A stretch of 36,338 bases of DNA from Gemmatimonadales bacterium (GCA_025927545.1 JAICLE010000002.1:1-36338); one strand, 5' to 3'; shown: positions 14,511-23,153, counted from the stretch's first letter. The notes: generated from the letters alone by a model not told the origin. Translations and numbers: made by a program.

Positions 14511-16049
14511 CTACCTGATCTTCTTCCACCCGGGCAGATAGGGCGGCGGCAGAAGCGCCGTCCGGCGCAGCAGCTCCAGGTGCGCAGCGATCACGTCCGC
14601 GAGTTGCTGCGCCGGACGCAGGTGCACCTCGCGGAGGATCGCTGGATGCCGCGCGGTCAGCACCATGGCGCCGTGCACCCGTCCCGCCACCCGCAGCGGC
14701 ACGACCAGGCGCGCCTCACCCTCGGCCAGCAGGAAGGAATTCGGGATCTCGCCCTGGAGCACCGCGGCAAGGGCGGTCCCACCCACCGGCACCAGCGGCA
14801 GGTCGGGCAGTGCTCGGCTTTCCCCCGGCTGCAACAACACCACGCGGTCGCCCTCGCTCAGCCGGAGGGCGAAGTGCATCGCGTCGAACGGCAGGAACCG
14901 CGCAGCCAGATCGGCCACCCGCCGGGTCGTCTGGGCGAATTCGATGCCGGTGGCGAGCTGCTCGGCGGCATCCAACGCGCTCACTGGTTCGGGTCCGGTC
15001 GGAACTCGCGGTGCCGCCGCGGCAGGCGTGGCGGCCGAGACCAGGAGGGAGACCTGGGCCGCAATCAGGCCGGCGACCCGCGCCAGCAGCGCGGCGTCGG
15101 CATCGTCGTAGAAGTCCGCGCTCACGCTGCCAGCCAGGAGATAGGCCTCGAGTCCCCTCGCCCCGTGCACCCGGGCCCCGACCACCGCGCGCGGCTCCGC
15201 TCCCGCCGGCTCCTCCACCGTGAAATAGCCGCGAGGCCAGCGAGAGTCCTGGTACGTATCGGCGATGACGAGCCGGTCGGCACCGTCGAAGAGCGCGTCG
15301 AGGTCGAGGTACTCCAGCCCGATCTCCAGCGAAGGGTCCCCCCAGAGCGGCCCACCGGTGTGCTCGCCCAGGCGGTACACCCGTGTGCCCGCAGCATCGG
15401 CCACGAGCAGTTCGAGGAGGTCGTGGGGGAGCACGGGCTCGAGTGCCCGGCCCAGCTCGGCGACGTAGAGCTGCGGAGTTCCCGACTGGGTGCCCGCGAA
15501 CGCCACGGCGTCCACCAGCGCCTCGAGATGCGCGACTTCCGGGGCGGTGTCGGCCGTCGCGCCCCACTGGCGCGCCAGGCGACCGAGCATCGGCGCCAGC
15601 CGCTGAGCCACCACCTCGAGAGTCATGAGCCGGGTGTCGTCGTAGCGGGAGGGCTCCAGCGCGGCCGCGAGCAGAAGGCCCACGTCTCGCCGTCCCGAGC
15701 GGATCGGGGTGCACGCCACGGACTTGTAGCCCGCGCGCCGGATGGTCGCCTCGAAAATCGCCAGTTGGCCGGGCTGGGCCTGGGGCGCGGCGAGCGGCAC
15801 GACCAGGCTGTCCTGTGTCAGCGCCTCGGGGCCGAGCAGCGCGACGCCACCGCTCCACGGGTACAGCCACAAGCCCAGCAGATCGTGGGGTAAGTCGGCG
15901 GAGAGGGCGTTCGACAGTGCCGCATGCCAGGTTGCGAGCGCGTCCGGATCGCTCAGCGCCTGCTCGACCCGGAGAAGCGGAACGAGCGGCTCCCCCGCGG
16001 GAGCCGGGCTGCCTTGGTCGGGGTCGCTGGCGCTGTCGCTGAACTGCAT
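14511..16049 (-). CDS. GAF-repeat sensory protein without visible output domain
   Basis: A 512-residue soluble protein that looks like two or three GAF domains in series. Segments near 30-165, 185-345 and 365-490 each have the alternating strand and helix rhythm, for example YVAELGRALEPVLPHDLLEL followed by VADAAGTRVYRLG, and FDAMHFALRLSEGDRVVLL. No kinase, cyclase, response-regulator or HTH domain is attached, so it may bind a small ligand and signal to a partner. I chose ATG 16049 because the residues before it look non-homologous; GTG 16115 is an alternative. No Shine-Dalgarno is clear for either. It lies downstream of a 358-base gap with a 12-base palindrome (16131-16142). Confidence 0.7.
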   Translation of the reverse strand: MQFSDSASDPDQGSPAPAGEPLVPLLRVEQALSDPDALATWHAALSNALSADLPHDLLGLWLYPWSGGVALLGPEALTQDSLVVPLAAPQAQPGQLAIFEATIRRAGYKSVACTPIRSGRRDVGLLLAAALEPSRYDDTRLMTLEVVAQRLAPMLGRLARQWGATADTAPEVAHLEALVDAVAFAGTQSGTPQLYVAELGRALEPVLPHDLLELLVADAAGTRVYRLGEHTGGPLWGDPSLEIGLEYLDLDALFDGADRLVIADTYQDSRWPRGYFTVEEPAGAEPRAVVGARVHGARGLEAYLLAGSVSADFYDDADAALLARVAGLIAAQVSLLVSAATPAAAAPRVPTGPEPVSALDAAEQLATGIEFAQTTRRVADLAARFLPFDAMHFALRLSEGDRVVLLQPGESRALPDLPLVPVGGTALAAVLQGEIPNSFLLAEGEARLVVPLRVAGRVHGAMVLTARHPAILREVHLRPAQQLADVIAAHLELLRRTALLPPPYLPGWKKIR

Positions 16050-16407
16050 GCCCGTTGGCGGGGGCAGGACGTATGCCGCCCTTGGAGGCAGAGCATCTCT
16101 GCGTCCGCCAGCCACTTAGCCGACTTGTCCCCACAAATGTGGTAGCCGCGCCCACGGGGCTCGTGGCGTCCTGCCCGCTGGAAGTGCAGAATTCGGCCGC
16201 CGTTGGCATACCCCCGTGCCCTATGGGACTCCGGGTCGGCACCCGGCGGCGGGCCTCGCCGGGTACCCAGCCACGGCGCTCCATGAGACGCGCACAGGTG
16301 CTCGTGGCTCGGCTCGGCTTCGGCACCATCGGAAGAGACGGAGCGCTCCGGGGCGATGTACGGAACTGCTGGAACTGGTGTTTCGGTCTACTCGGCGACG
16401 TGTCCCG
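16050..16407. other. 358-base non-coding interval with a palindrome and a hairpin
   Basis: This is the longest gene-free stretch here, between the MFS stop and the GAF-protein ATG. It holds a perfect 12-base palindrome CCACAAATGTGG (16131-16142), which could be an operator, and a hairpin CCCGGCG (16242-16248) with CGCCGGG (16257-16263), whose outer bases also pair. I see no tRNA, riboswitch consensus or credible small gene; the open minus frame through it is a shadow of the GAF gene frame. Confidence 0.5.
16131..16142. promoter_or_regulatory. Palindromic operator candidate upstream of GAF gene
   Basis: CCACAAATGTGG is a perfect 12-base inverted repeat lying 16 bases upstream of the alternative GTG and 82 bases upstream of the preferred ATG of the GAF gene. 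This position suits a repressor site, but no second copy was found in the window. Confidence 0.3.
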
Positions 16408-17901
16408 TCACCTGCCCACCAATTCGCGATGCATGTCCCGCCCCAGCGTCCGCATCGCGCCCAGCACGACGACCCCGCCGACGATCACCACCAGCGGCAA
16501 CAGCAGAATCGCGCGATCGAGGCCGAACCGGTCGCTCAGGCTGCCGACGAGCGGCAACGCGATGGCGTCGCCGGCGAGGTGGATGAAGAGCAGATAGGCG
16601 CCAGCCACTGTCGCGCTGATGCGCGCGGGCACGACGTCGAAGATCACCGCCGTCATCGGTCCCGTGTACCAGGATAGGCAGAAGAATGCGATCGCGAACA
16701 CCGCCTGAAACAGCACCGGGTCGCGGATGGTGAGCAGCCAGAGCGCCAGCGGGCCGCCCAGCAGCAGCCCGAGCGCGACGACGATCACCCGCGCCGTCTC
16801 CCAGCGCCGCCGAAGCCAGTCCGCGAGCACGCCGCCGAACAGTGTCCCCGCGGTCCCCGAGATCAACCCCCATTTTCCCAGGAGGGCCGCCGCCTCGGCG
16901 GCGCTCAAGTCGAGCTCGCGGGAGACGAACGTCGGGCCCCAGCCCACGATGCCGTTCAGGCCGAACGAAATCATCGCGCCGGCGAGAAAGACGTAGACCA
17001 GCGTCGGCGTCCGGAGCACCGTGCGGCCCGCCCGCGCAATCTCATCGAACGCGCCGCTGATGCCGCTGCCGAACGAGGTATCCGCCGCCACGTCCGCCGG
17101 CGTGCGCCGGACCCAGCGGAAGATCGTGAGCGCTAGCCCGAGCCCGAGCGCGGCGCTGAAGACGGCGAGATCCACCTTGGAGCCGGCGCCGTACTGGCGG
17201 TCGAGCCAGTACGCCGCCGCGCCGCCCAGGACAACCGCCGCGAGCAGCGGCCACAGATTTCGCACCAGCGGCCGCACCCCGAGCTCGAAGTCACGCAGGA
17301 ACGAGCGCACGGTCAGGTGTGCCGGGGCCCGCGTCGGATCCACGAGGCGGGACACGAGCAGCGCCAGGACGAAGCCGGGCACACCGACCGTCATGAACGC
17401 CACGCGCCAGCCGTAGACGCCCTCGAGATGGCCGCCCAGCAGGAGTCCGAGCACGCCGCCCAGCGCGATGCCGGACGAGAGAATACCCATCGCCACGGCG
17501 CGGCCACGTGCCGGGAAGTAGTCGGCCACGAGCGACGCTGCCGCGGGTCCGTAGGCCGCCTCCCCCACGCCGACGACGGCTCGGCAGGTGAAGAGCTGGC
17601 CGAAGCTGTTGACCAGTCCGCTCAGAAACGTGAACGCGCTCCAGACCGCTACTCCACCGGCGATCACGGCCCGGCGCGAGCGCAAGTCGCTGAGCACGCC
17701 GAACGGCAGGGCCGAGACCGAGAAGACGAAGATGTAGGCGGAGCCCAGCCAGCCGAGCTGCGAGTCGGTCAGCGCAAGATCGCGCTTGATCGGATCGAAG
17801 AGGGCGTAGATGACGTTGCGGTCGACGTAGTTGAGGAGATTGATGAGCGCGAGCAGGCCGAGTGCGTACCAGCTGGAGGCCCGGGTGGGCGGCGGGGTCA
17901 C
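16408..17901 (-). CDS. MFS transporter, spinster-like
   Basis: A 497-residue major facilitator with 12 expected helices. The N-terminus, [36 protein letters not shown] in residues about 15-50, is characteristic of the spinster-like subfamily; eukaryotic relatives move lysolipids and sphingosine phosphate. The family signature [16 protein letters not shown] fills the helix 2-3 loop. GTG 17901 overlaps the upstream deoxyhypusine-synthase-like stop as GTGA, so both are translated from one transcript. Transport of a polyamine or related product is an inference from that coupling, not from the sequence. Confidence 0.85.
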   Translation of the reverse strand: MTPPPTRASSWYALGLLALINLLNYVDRNVIYALFDPIKRDLALTDSQLGWLGSAYIFVFSVSALPFGVLSDLRSRRAVIAGGVAVWSAFTFLSGLVNSFGQLFTCRAVVGVGEAAYGPAAASLVADYFPARGRAVAMGILSSGIALGGVLGLLLGGHLEGVYGWRVAFMTVGVPGFVLALLVSRLVDPTRAPAHLTVRSFLRDFELGVRPLVRNLWPLLAAVVLGGAAAYWLDRQYGAGSKVDLAVFSAALGLGLALTIFRWVRRTPADVAADTSFGSGISGAFDEIARAGRTVLRTPTLVYVFLAGAMISFGLNGIVGWGPTFVSRELDLSAAEAAALLGKWGLISGTAGTLFGGVLADWLRRRWETARVIVVALGLLLGGPLALWLLTIRDPVLFQAVFAIAFFCLSWYTGPMTAVIFDVVPARISATVAGAYLLFIHLAGDAIALPLVGSLSDRFGLDRAILLLPLVVIVGGVVVLGAMRTLGRDMHRELVGR

Positions 17902-19073
17902 CGCCGTGCCGCCGTCTCGGCTCCCCCGGCGCCCGGGTGCATGTGGCTGAGCGACTCCGCCGCGCGCTCGTCACGGTAGGCCAGGGCCGCCCGGTATTCG
18001 TGCACCAGCCGGTCCATCATCGCCCGGCGCTTCCCGTACAGCCGCTTGAGCGGACGGGCGGCGTGCTTCTCCATGGCATACGCCGTGAGCAAAGGCAGGG
18101 CGATCGAGTTGTCGGTGTACACCACGACGGTCCCGGGCAGCTGGGAGGGGTCGATCTTGCCCCAGCTCACCGCCTCCGCGGGCGTGGCACCGCTGAGACC
18201 GCCGGTATCGGGACGGGCGTCCGTCATCTGCAGGAAGTAGTCGTGGCCCCGCTCGTCGATGCCCAGGACCTCCTGGATCTGCGGCTCGGTCTGCAGCATG
18301 AAATTCTTGGGACTCCCGCCGCCGACGATCAGCACGCCGCTCCTGCCGCCGGTACGCTTGGCCTCGAGCACGATGCTCGCGGTCTCGTTCACGTCGGCGC
18401 TGACGTCGAACCGGAGCTTGCTGCCGGCCAGTGCCTGCTCCGCCACGTTCATTCCGATCGAGCTGTCGCCCGGCGAGCTGGTGTACAGCGGTACCTCGAG
18501 CTCGTGTGCCGCGGCCAGCACCGATCGGCGCGAGAGGCCGAGAGCCCGCTCGCGCTCGCGCACGTACCCGCCGAGGAGGTAGTGGTATTCCGCCGAGCTC
18601 ATGGGGCGCTGGAATTCGGGCCGGGCGGATACCTCCCGGATGAACGCATCGGTCGAGAGCAGCACGCTGTAGTCGAAGAAGATGTCGTAGATCCGCACTA
18701 CGCCCTTGTCGCGGAGCTCGACGTCGTCCGCGGTCGGCGTGCCGCGGTGCATCGCGAGGCCGAGCGCGAAGTGCGCGTCGTGGTAGAGATTGGCACCGGT
18801 CGAGATGACCCAGTCCACGAATCCTGCCTCCATGAGCGGGATGAGACAGCTCATCCCGAGCCCCGCCGGCGTCATGGCGCCGGTGAGGGTCATTCCCACC
18901 GTGGTGCCCGCCTCGAGCATGCGCTGGGTGAAGAGCTGGCAGCCCTCACGCAGCCGGCCGGCGTTGTAGGCCAGGAACGCGTTGTCGATCAGCGTGGCGA
19001 CGGTCTCGCCGCCCGCGATGGGTGCGGGCTCGATGCGCTGGCCCCGCAGATACTGGTCGGAAGGTCTGGTCAT
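17898..19073 (-). CDS. Deoxyhypusine synthase-like protein, probable homospermidine synthase (SpeY-type)
   Basis: A 391-residue bacterial member of the deoxyhypusine synthase family. Eukaryotic members transfer the aminobutyl group of spermidine to eIF5A; most bacteria lack eIF5A, and several bacterial members make homospermidine. NAD-contact motif STGANLYHD lies at 91-99; the catalytic lysine equivalent is Lys256 in [22 protein letters not shown] (294-307) matches the spermidine and NAD pocket. ATG 19073 is four bases after the LOG-like stop. The upstream and downstream genes are coupled to it, so polyamine formation, a nucleotide-related step and export may be linked (inference). Confidence 0.85.
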   Translation of the reverse strand: MTRPSDQYLRGQRIEPAPIAGGETVATLIDNAFLAYNAGRLREGCQLFTQRMLEAGTTVGMTLTGAMTPAGLGMSCLIPLMEAGFVDWVISTGANLYHDAHFALGLAMHRGTPTADDVELRDKGVVRIYDIFFDYSVLLSTDAFIREVSARPEFQRPMSSAEYHYLLGGYVRERERALGLSRRSVLAAAHELEVPLYTSSPGDSSIGMNVAEQALAGSKLRFDVSADVNETASIVLEAKRTGGRSGVLIVGGGSPKNFMLQTEPQIQEVLGIDERGHDYFLQMTDARPDTGGLSGATPAEAVSWGKIDPSQLPGTVVVYTDNSIALPLLTAYAMEKHAARPLKRLYGKRRAMMDRLVHEYRAALAYRDERAAESLSHMHPGAGGAETAARR

Positions 19074-19077
19074 CTGC

Positions 19078-19833
19078 TCATCCCATGATGCGGGCCGCGG
19101 CGTCTTCCGGCTTTGCCGCCCGCGCCTCGATGACGATCCGCGCCGCCTCCGCCGGATCGTCGGTGACGCGGAAGAGGAGGAGGTCGGTCGGATTGATCTT
19201 GCGCTCCTCCGCCACCGTGCGGGTGAGCCACTCCACCAGGCCGGCCCAGTACGCGCTGCCGAATAATATCACTGGAAAATGCTTCACCTTCCCGGTCTGG
19301 ATGAGCGTGAGCGCCTCGAACAGCTCATCCAACGTGCCGTACCCGCCCGGAAAGACGAGGAACGCGGTGGCGTACTTCACGAACATCGTCTTGCGCACGA
19401 AGAAGAACTTGAAGTTGAGGCTGCGGCTGAGGTAGGCGTTGGATCCCTGCTCGAAGGGCAGCTCGATATTGCACCCGATCGAGAGGCCGCCCCCCTCCCT
19501 GGCGCCACGGTTGGCCGCCTCCATGATGCCGGGGCCACCGCCCGTAATGACGGGAATGCCGGCCTGCGCCAGCAGCTTCGCCGTCTGCACGGCTTTCGCG
19601 TACAGCGGGTCCGTGGGCGTCGTCCGCGCGGAGCCGAAGACCGTCACCCCTTCGTACACGTCGGCGAGATGATCGAACCCCCACACGAATTCGCCCATGA
19701 TGCGGAGCACGCGCCAGGAATCCGATTTCTGGAATAGCTGTTCCGGCCGCTGTGGAGACGGGCTCTCCAGGAGCTGCTCGTCCTCGGTAGGCAGCTTGTT
19801 GTCGTCCAGCCGGCGGTAGGGACTGTTGGTCAC
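19078..19833 (-). CDS. LOG-like Rossmann protein, TIGR00730 family
   Basis: A 251-residue protein of the LOG family, nucleoside 5'-monophosphate phosphoribohydrolases that release bases such as cytokinins or adenine. Motifs [14 protein letters not shown] and PGGYGTLDE are the phosphate and catalytic loops. Homologues usually begin 5-15 residues before the RRLDD segment, so I place the start at GTG 19833 ([11 protein letters not shown]); the frame stays open up to GTG 19965. This start overlaps the stop of a 42-codon upstream frame as GTGA. It heads the LOG, deoxyhypusine-synthase-like, MFS operon, and lies divergent from the small basic protein gene. Confidence 0.82.
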   Translation of the reverse strand: MTNSPYRRLDDNKLPTEDEQLLESPSPQRPEQLFQKSDSWRVLRIMGEFVWGFDHLADVYEGVTVFGSARTTPTDPLYAKAVQTAKLLAQAGIPVITGGGPGIMEAANRGAREGGGLSIGCNIELPFEQGSNAYLSRSLNFKFFFVRKTMFVKYATAFLVFPGGYGTLDELFEALTLIQTGKVKHFPVILFGSAYWAGLVEWLTRTVAEERKINPTDLLLFRVTDDPAEAARIVIEARAAKPEDAAARIMG

Positions 19834-19958
19834 GGGTGAGTCGCTCGATGAAGAGGGCGCGGACGCGCTGGCAGCGCTCCGAGGGAGAAACTGTTGGGAT
19901 AGATGGCGTGGCGGAAGCTCGGCAACTCCGCCCGGCGTTCCCGGGCGGCGCCGGGCAT
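19830..19958 (-). CDS. Possible upstream leader ORF of the LOG-like gene (42 codons)
   Basis: The ATG at 19958 lies seven bases after TATATT (minus strand, 19971-19966), the same leaderless spacing as elsewhere. The frame (MPGAARERRAELPSF start) runs 42 residues to a TGA that overlaps GTG 19833 of the LOG-like gene as GTGA. No homologous family is recognised. It may serve only to deliver ribosomes to the LOG start. The alternative is that the LOG frame itself starts at GTG 19965. Confidence 0.3.
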   Translation of the reverse strand: MPGAARERRAELPSFRHAIYPNSFSLGALPARPRPLHRATHP

Positions 19959-19965
19959 GGAGCAC

Positions 19966-19987
19966 AATATAGGTTGAGAGCTATACT
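19966..19987. promoter_or_regulatory. Divergent leaderless promoter pair, LOG operon and NDH-2 operon
   Basis: TATACT (19982-19987, plus) ends six bases before ATG 19994; TATATT (19971-19966, minus) ends seven bases before the candidate ATG 19958. The two -10 elements are ten bases apart. Confidence 0.5.
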
Positions 19988-19993
19988 TCGCCC

Positions 19994-20248
19994 ATGTCGT
20001 GGACCTCCTTGACGCTCCGGCTGCTGAGTCGCGGTCTCACCAACCCGCGGCTCGGGATAGACCTGTGCAGGACCGCCTGGGCCTTCCGCCGCCGGCGGTG
20101 GTGGTCGCGGCCGCCGTTCCTCCCGTTGCCCGACCGGGAGTACCTGCGGTGGCGAATGTATACCGCTTACGTGGACGAAGCCGCGGTACCACCGGCCCAG
20201 GACGTGATCCGCTTCGCACGGTGGCGGCGCGAGACGATGGGACTGTGA
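19994..20248 (+). CDS. Small basic hypothetical protein heading the NDH-2 operon
   Basis: An 84-residue protein rich in Arg and Trp, with a segment AFRRRRWWSRPPFLPLPDRE in the middle and YLRWRMYTAYVDE after it. No membrane segment or metal motif is visible, and I cannot name a family. ATG 19994 has a near-consensus -10, TATACT, six bases upstream and no Shine-Dalgarno, so it is likely leaderless. Its TGA (20246-20248) is followed two bases later by the ATG of the NDH-2 gene, so the two are co-transcribed. Confidence 0.6.
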   Translation: MSWTSLTLRLLSRGLTNPRLGIDLCRTAWAFRRRRWWSRPPFLPLPDREYLRWRMYTAYVDEAAVPPAQDVIRFARWRRETMGL

Positions 20249-20250
20249 GC

Positions 20251-21516
20251 ATGAGCCCACCGCATGTGCTGATTCTCGGCGGCGGGTTCGCGGGCATCTA
20301 CGCGGCCAAGGCGCTCAGAAAGGCGCCCGTGCAGGTGACGGTCCTGGACCGCCGCAACCATCATCTGTTCCAGCCCATGCTCTATCAGGTGGCGACCGCC
20401 GGGCTGAACCCGAGCGACATCGCCTCGCCGATCCGGTCAATCCTTCGCGGCTCCGACAACACCGAGGTGCTGCTCGCCGAGGCCGAGGCCATCGACGTGG
20501 CGCAGCGCGAGGTGCGCCTCGGCGACGGCACCGCCATCTCCTATGACTACCTGATCGTCGGGACGGGGGCGCGGCACTCGTATTTCGGCCGCGACGAGTG
20601 GGAGCCGCTCGCCCCGGGGCTCAAGAGCCTCGAGGATGCACTCGAGATCCGCCGCCGCGTGCTGCTCGCCTTCGAGCGCGCCGAGCGGGAGAAGGATCCG
20701 GTCCGGCGCCACGCCTTTCTCACCTTCGTGATCGTGGGCGGCGGGCCGACCGGCGTCGAGATGGCGGGTGCCGTCGCCGAGATCCGGCGCTACGCGCTGC
20801 GGCGCGACTTCCGGCACATCGACCCCGCGGAGGCCACCGTCATGCTGCTCGAGGGCGGCCCACGCCTCCTGCCTTCCTACCCGGAAAGCCTGAGTACCGA
20901 GGCCAAACGCGAGCTGCGGCGGCTGGGCGTCGAGGTGCGCACCGAAACGCTCGTGACCGACATCCGCCCGGGATGGGTGTGCGCCGCGGGCTGGACGATC
21001 CCCACGCAGACGGTCGTCTGGGCCGCCGGCAACACCGCGAGCCCGCTGCTCAAGAGCCTGGGCACGCCGCTCGACCGGATGGGGCGCGCCATCGTCGAGC
21101 CGGATTGCACCATTCCGGGGCATCCCGAGGTGTTCGTTCTGGGCGATGCCGCCCACTTCGAACCCCCGGGCGGCGGGACGCTGCCCGGCATTTCTCCCGT
21201 CGCCATCCAGATGGGCGAATACGCCGCGCGAACCATCGAGGGCGACCTCGCCGGACGCCCGCGGCGCGCCTTCAGCTACTGGGACAAGGGGCAGCTCGCG
21301 GTCATCGGCCGCGGGCGTGCGGTGGCGGATATCTGGAAGCTCCACTTCGGCGGCTTTCTGGCCTGGCTCGTCTGGATCTTCGTGCACGTCTTTTTTCTCA
21401 TCGGCTTCCGAAACCGGGTACTGGTGCTGCTGCAGTGGGCCTGGTCCTACGTCACCTACCGCCGAGGGGCGCGGCTGATCACGGAAGAAGTCCGGCCGCC
21501 CGTCGCGTCGTCGTGA
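20251..21516 (+). CDS. Type II NADH dehydrogenase-like flavoprotein
   Basis: A 421-residue single-subunit NADH:quinone oxidoreductase of the NDH-2 family, which passes electrons from NADH to the quinone pool without pumping protons. The FAD Rossmann motif is LILGGGFAGIYAAKAL (7-22); the NAD motif is VIVGGGPTGVEMAGAV near 165; the FAD C-terminal motif is VFVLGDAAHFE. The last 50 residues contain aromatic, amphipathic helices (FLAWLVWIFVHVFFLIGF) typical of the membrane anchor. ATG 20251 is used; GTG 20245 would overlap the previous stop. The end overlaps queG as GTGA. Confidence 0.88.
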   Translation: MSPPHVLILGGGFAGIYAAKALRKAPVQVTVLDRRNHHLFQPMLYQVATAGLNPSDIASPIRSILRGSDNTEVLLAEAEAIDVAQREVRLGDGTAISYDYLIVGTGARHSYFGRDEWEPLAPGLKSLEDALEIRRRVLLAFERAEREKDPVRRHAFLTFVIVGGGPTGVEMAGAVAEIRRYALRRDFRHIDPAEATVMLLEGGPRLLPSYPESLSTEAKRELRRLGVEVRTETLVTDIRPGWVCAAGWTIPTQTVVWAAGNTASPLLKSLGTPLDRMGRAIVEPDCTIPGHPEVFVLGDAAHFEPPGGGTLPGISPVAIQMGEYAARTIEGDLAGRPRRAFSYWDKGQLAVIGRGRAVADIWKLHFGGFLAWLVWIFVHVFFLIGFRNRVLVLLQWAWSYVTYRRGARLITEEVRPPVASS

Positions 21517-22454
21517 ATCTCGCGGCCGACATCAAGGCGCGCGCCGAGGCGCTCGGCTTCCTGGCTTGCGGCATCACCGATCCGGGGCCGCCGCCGCATG
21601 CCGACCGACTGGATGCATGGCTTGCCAGAGGCTACGCCGGCACCATGCGGTACCTCCACCGTCAGGCCAGGCGCCGGAAAGACCCGCGCCTCAGTGTCCC
21701 CGAGTCGCTCGCCGTCGTGGTCCTGCTGGAGAACTACTACTCGCCCGACGACGCCGGCGCCCCCGAGTTACCACGAATCGCCAGATACGCCCGGGGCGAG
21801 GACTACCACCACGTCACCATGCGGCGGCTGCAGACACTGGCCACGTTTCTGCTGGAGCACGGCGCCGGGGTGGCGCGGCCGTACGTCGATGCGGGCCCGA
21901 TCCCCGAGCGCGAGCTGGCCCGGCGCGCCGGCCTGGGCTGGATCGGGAAGAACACGATGCTCATCCGCCCTGGCGTGGGCTCGTACTTCTTTATCGGATC
22001 GATCTTCACGGATCTACCGCTCGAGCCGGACACTCCATTCACGGCCGACCACTGCGGCACCTGCACCCGCTGCCTGGATGCCTGTCCCACCGGGGCCTTC
22101 GTCGAGCCGCACGTGCTCGACGCCACCCGCTGCATCTCCTATCTCACGATCGAGCAGCGCGGGCCGATTCCGGAGCCGCTCGTCGACCGGATGGAGGGGT
22201 TCGCCTTCGGCTGCGACATCTGCAACGACGTCTGTCCCTGGAACCAGCGGTTCGCCCAGCCGACAACCGTGGCCGAACTGCGTCCCCGGCACTCCCTGGC
22301 GGGCGTCGACGAGGGGTTCTTCGACAGCATGGAGGAGGACGAGTTCCGGCAGCGCTACGGCGGCACGGCGTTCGAGCGCCCCGGACTCGCCGGGATGCGC
22401 CGGAACGTCCGGGCGGCGTTCGCGTCGGTCCACCGCTACGAACGGGAATCATGA
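21513..22454 (+). CDS. queG: Epoxyqueuosine reductase
   Basis: A 313-residue cobalamin-dependent enzyme that reduces epoxyqueuosine to queuosine in tRNA. The region VDAGPIPERELARRAGLGWIG contains the conserved Asp126 and the AGLGWIGKN pattern. Two [4Fe-4S] clusters are supported by CGTCTRCLDAC (Cys181, 184, 187, 191) and Cys207 with CDICNDVC (Cys234, 237, 241). The C-terminal HEAT-like extension of some QueG proteins is absent; the length is within the shorter class. GTG 21513 overlaps the NDH-2 stop as GTGA, and its own stop overlaps the DinB gene as ATGA. Confidence 0.92.
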   Translation: MNLAADIKARAEALGFLACGITDPGPPPHADRLDAWLARGYAGTMRYLHRQARRRKDPRLSVPESLAVVVLLENYYSPDDAGAPELPRIARYARGEDYHHVTMRRLQTLATFLLEHGAGVARPYVDAGPIPERELARRAGLGWIGKNTMLIRPGVGSYFFIGSIFTDLPLEPDTPFTADHCGTCTRCLDACPTGAFVEPHVLDATRCISYLTIEQRGPIPEPLVDRMEGFAFGCDICNDVCPWNQRFAQPTTVAELRPRHSLAGVDEGFFDSMEEDEFRQRYGGTAFERPGLAGMRRNVRAAFASVHRYERES

Positions 22455-22921
22455 GAGCGGAGCTCCGGTGGTTTCGCCGCCTGTTCGAGTACGATGGATG
22501 GGCCAACGGGGCCGCGCTGGTCTCGCTCCGCGAGGGGCCGGCGCCGCCCAAGGCGGAGAGATGGATGGCCCACATCGTGGCCTCCGAGCGAATCTGGATG
22601 GCCCGGCTCCGGCAGGAGCCCTCGTCGCTGCCGGTCTGGCCGGACCTCGATCTGGAGGCTTGTGCCGGGGAGATCACCGAGCTGCAGGGCGAATGGGAAC
22701 GCTGCCTCGAATCCCTGGCCGACGAGGATCTCGAAGACGGCGTGGCGTACCGCAACAGCCTCGGCCAGTTCTGGACCAGCACCGTCGGGGACATCCTCAC
22801 CCACGTGGTGCTCCACTCCACGTACCACCGAGGTCAAATCGCCGCCGCGGTTCGTGAGGCGGGCGGCACCCCGGCGTATACCGACTTCATCCACGCGGTG
22901 CGGTCGGGCCTGATCGAATGA
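22451..22921 (+). CDS. DinB-family four-helix metal-binding protein
   Basis: A 156-residue DinB/YfiT-like protein. The metal triad is His41 (HIVASERIW) plus His122 and His126 in HVVLHSTYHRGQ, the usual H and HxxxH layout. Members include thiol S-transferases and damage-induced proteins whose substrates are mostly unknown. It is coupled on both sides by ATGA overlaps, with queG upstream and DUF2905 downstream. The start ATG 22451 is fixed by that overlap. Confidence 0.85.
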   Translation: MRAELRWFRRLFEYDGWANGAALVSLREGPAPPKAERWMAHIVASERIWMARLRQEPSSLPVWPDLDLEACAGEITELQGEWERCLESLADEDLEDGVAYRNSLGQFWTSTVGDILTHVVLHSTYHRGQIAAAVREAGGTPAYTDFIHAVRSGLIE

Positions 22922-23142
22922 CTCCGCAGGGATCGCTCGGACCGCTGCTGGTGGGGCTGGGAATCGTCCTCGCGCTCGTGGGGCTGCTGGTCTGGTCGGG
23001 CGCGCTCGCCTGGTTCGGCCGGCTGCCGGGCGATATCCGGATCGAGCGGGAGTCGGTGCGGGTGTACATCCCCATCATCAGCATGCTGATCGCATCGGTG
23101 GTGTTGAGCCTGGTGTTGTACATCGTGCGCCGCATGTTCTAG
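22918..23142 (+). CDS. DUF2905 small membrane protein
   Basis: A 74-residue protein with two predicted helices (about 9-29 and 50-70) joined by a loop containing WFGRLPGDIRIERES. This loop, with GRLPGDI, is the DUF2905 signature. The family has no known function. ATG 22918 overlaps the DinB stop as ATGA, and its TAG stop (23140-23142) is part of the -10 element of the next gene. Confidence 0.85.
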   Translation: MTPQGSLGPLLVGLGIVLALVGLLVWSGALAWFGRLPGDIRIERESVRVYIPIISMLIASVVLSLVLYIVRRMF

Positions 23143-23145
23143 CTT
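23140..23145 (+). promoter_or_regulatory. -10-like element for a leaderless DUF4112 mRNA
   Basis: TAGCTT ends eight bases before ATG 23154, and its first three bases are also the DUF2905 stop codon. A weak -35, TGTACA (23117-23122), is 17 bases upstream. This gives the two last genes of the cluster an extra promoter. Confidence 0.4.
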
Positions 23146-23153
23146 GCACCCTC

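Noticed and set aside
16111-16124. Near-identical 14-mers GCCACTTAGCCGAC (16111) and GCCACTTAGCTGAC (31907-31920)
   Set aside because: Two copies with one mismatch, one inside the BMP signal-peptide codons; no matching promoter geometry, so probably chance.
14716-16329. Minus-strand frame that would fill the 358-base gap and run into the GAF gene
   Set aside because: Most of it is an alternate frame of the GAF gene, and its product is Arg/Gly-rich with no domain pattern.
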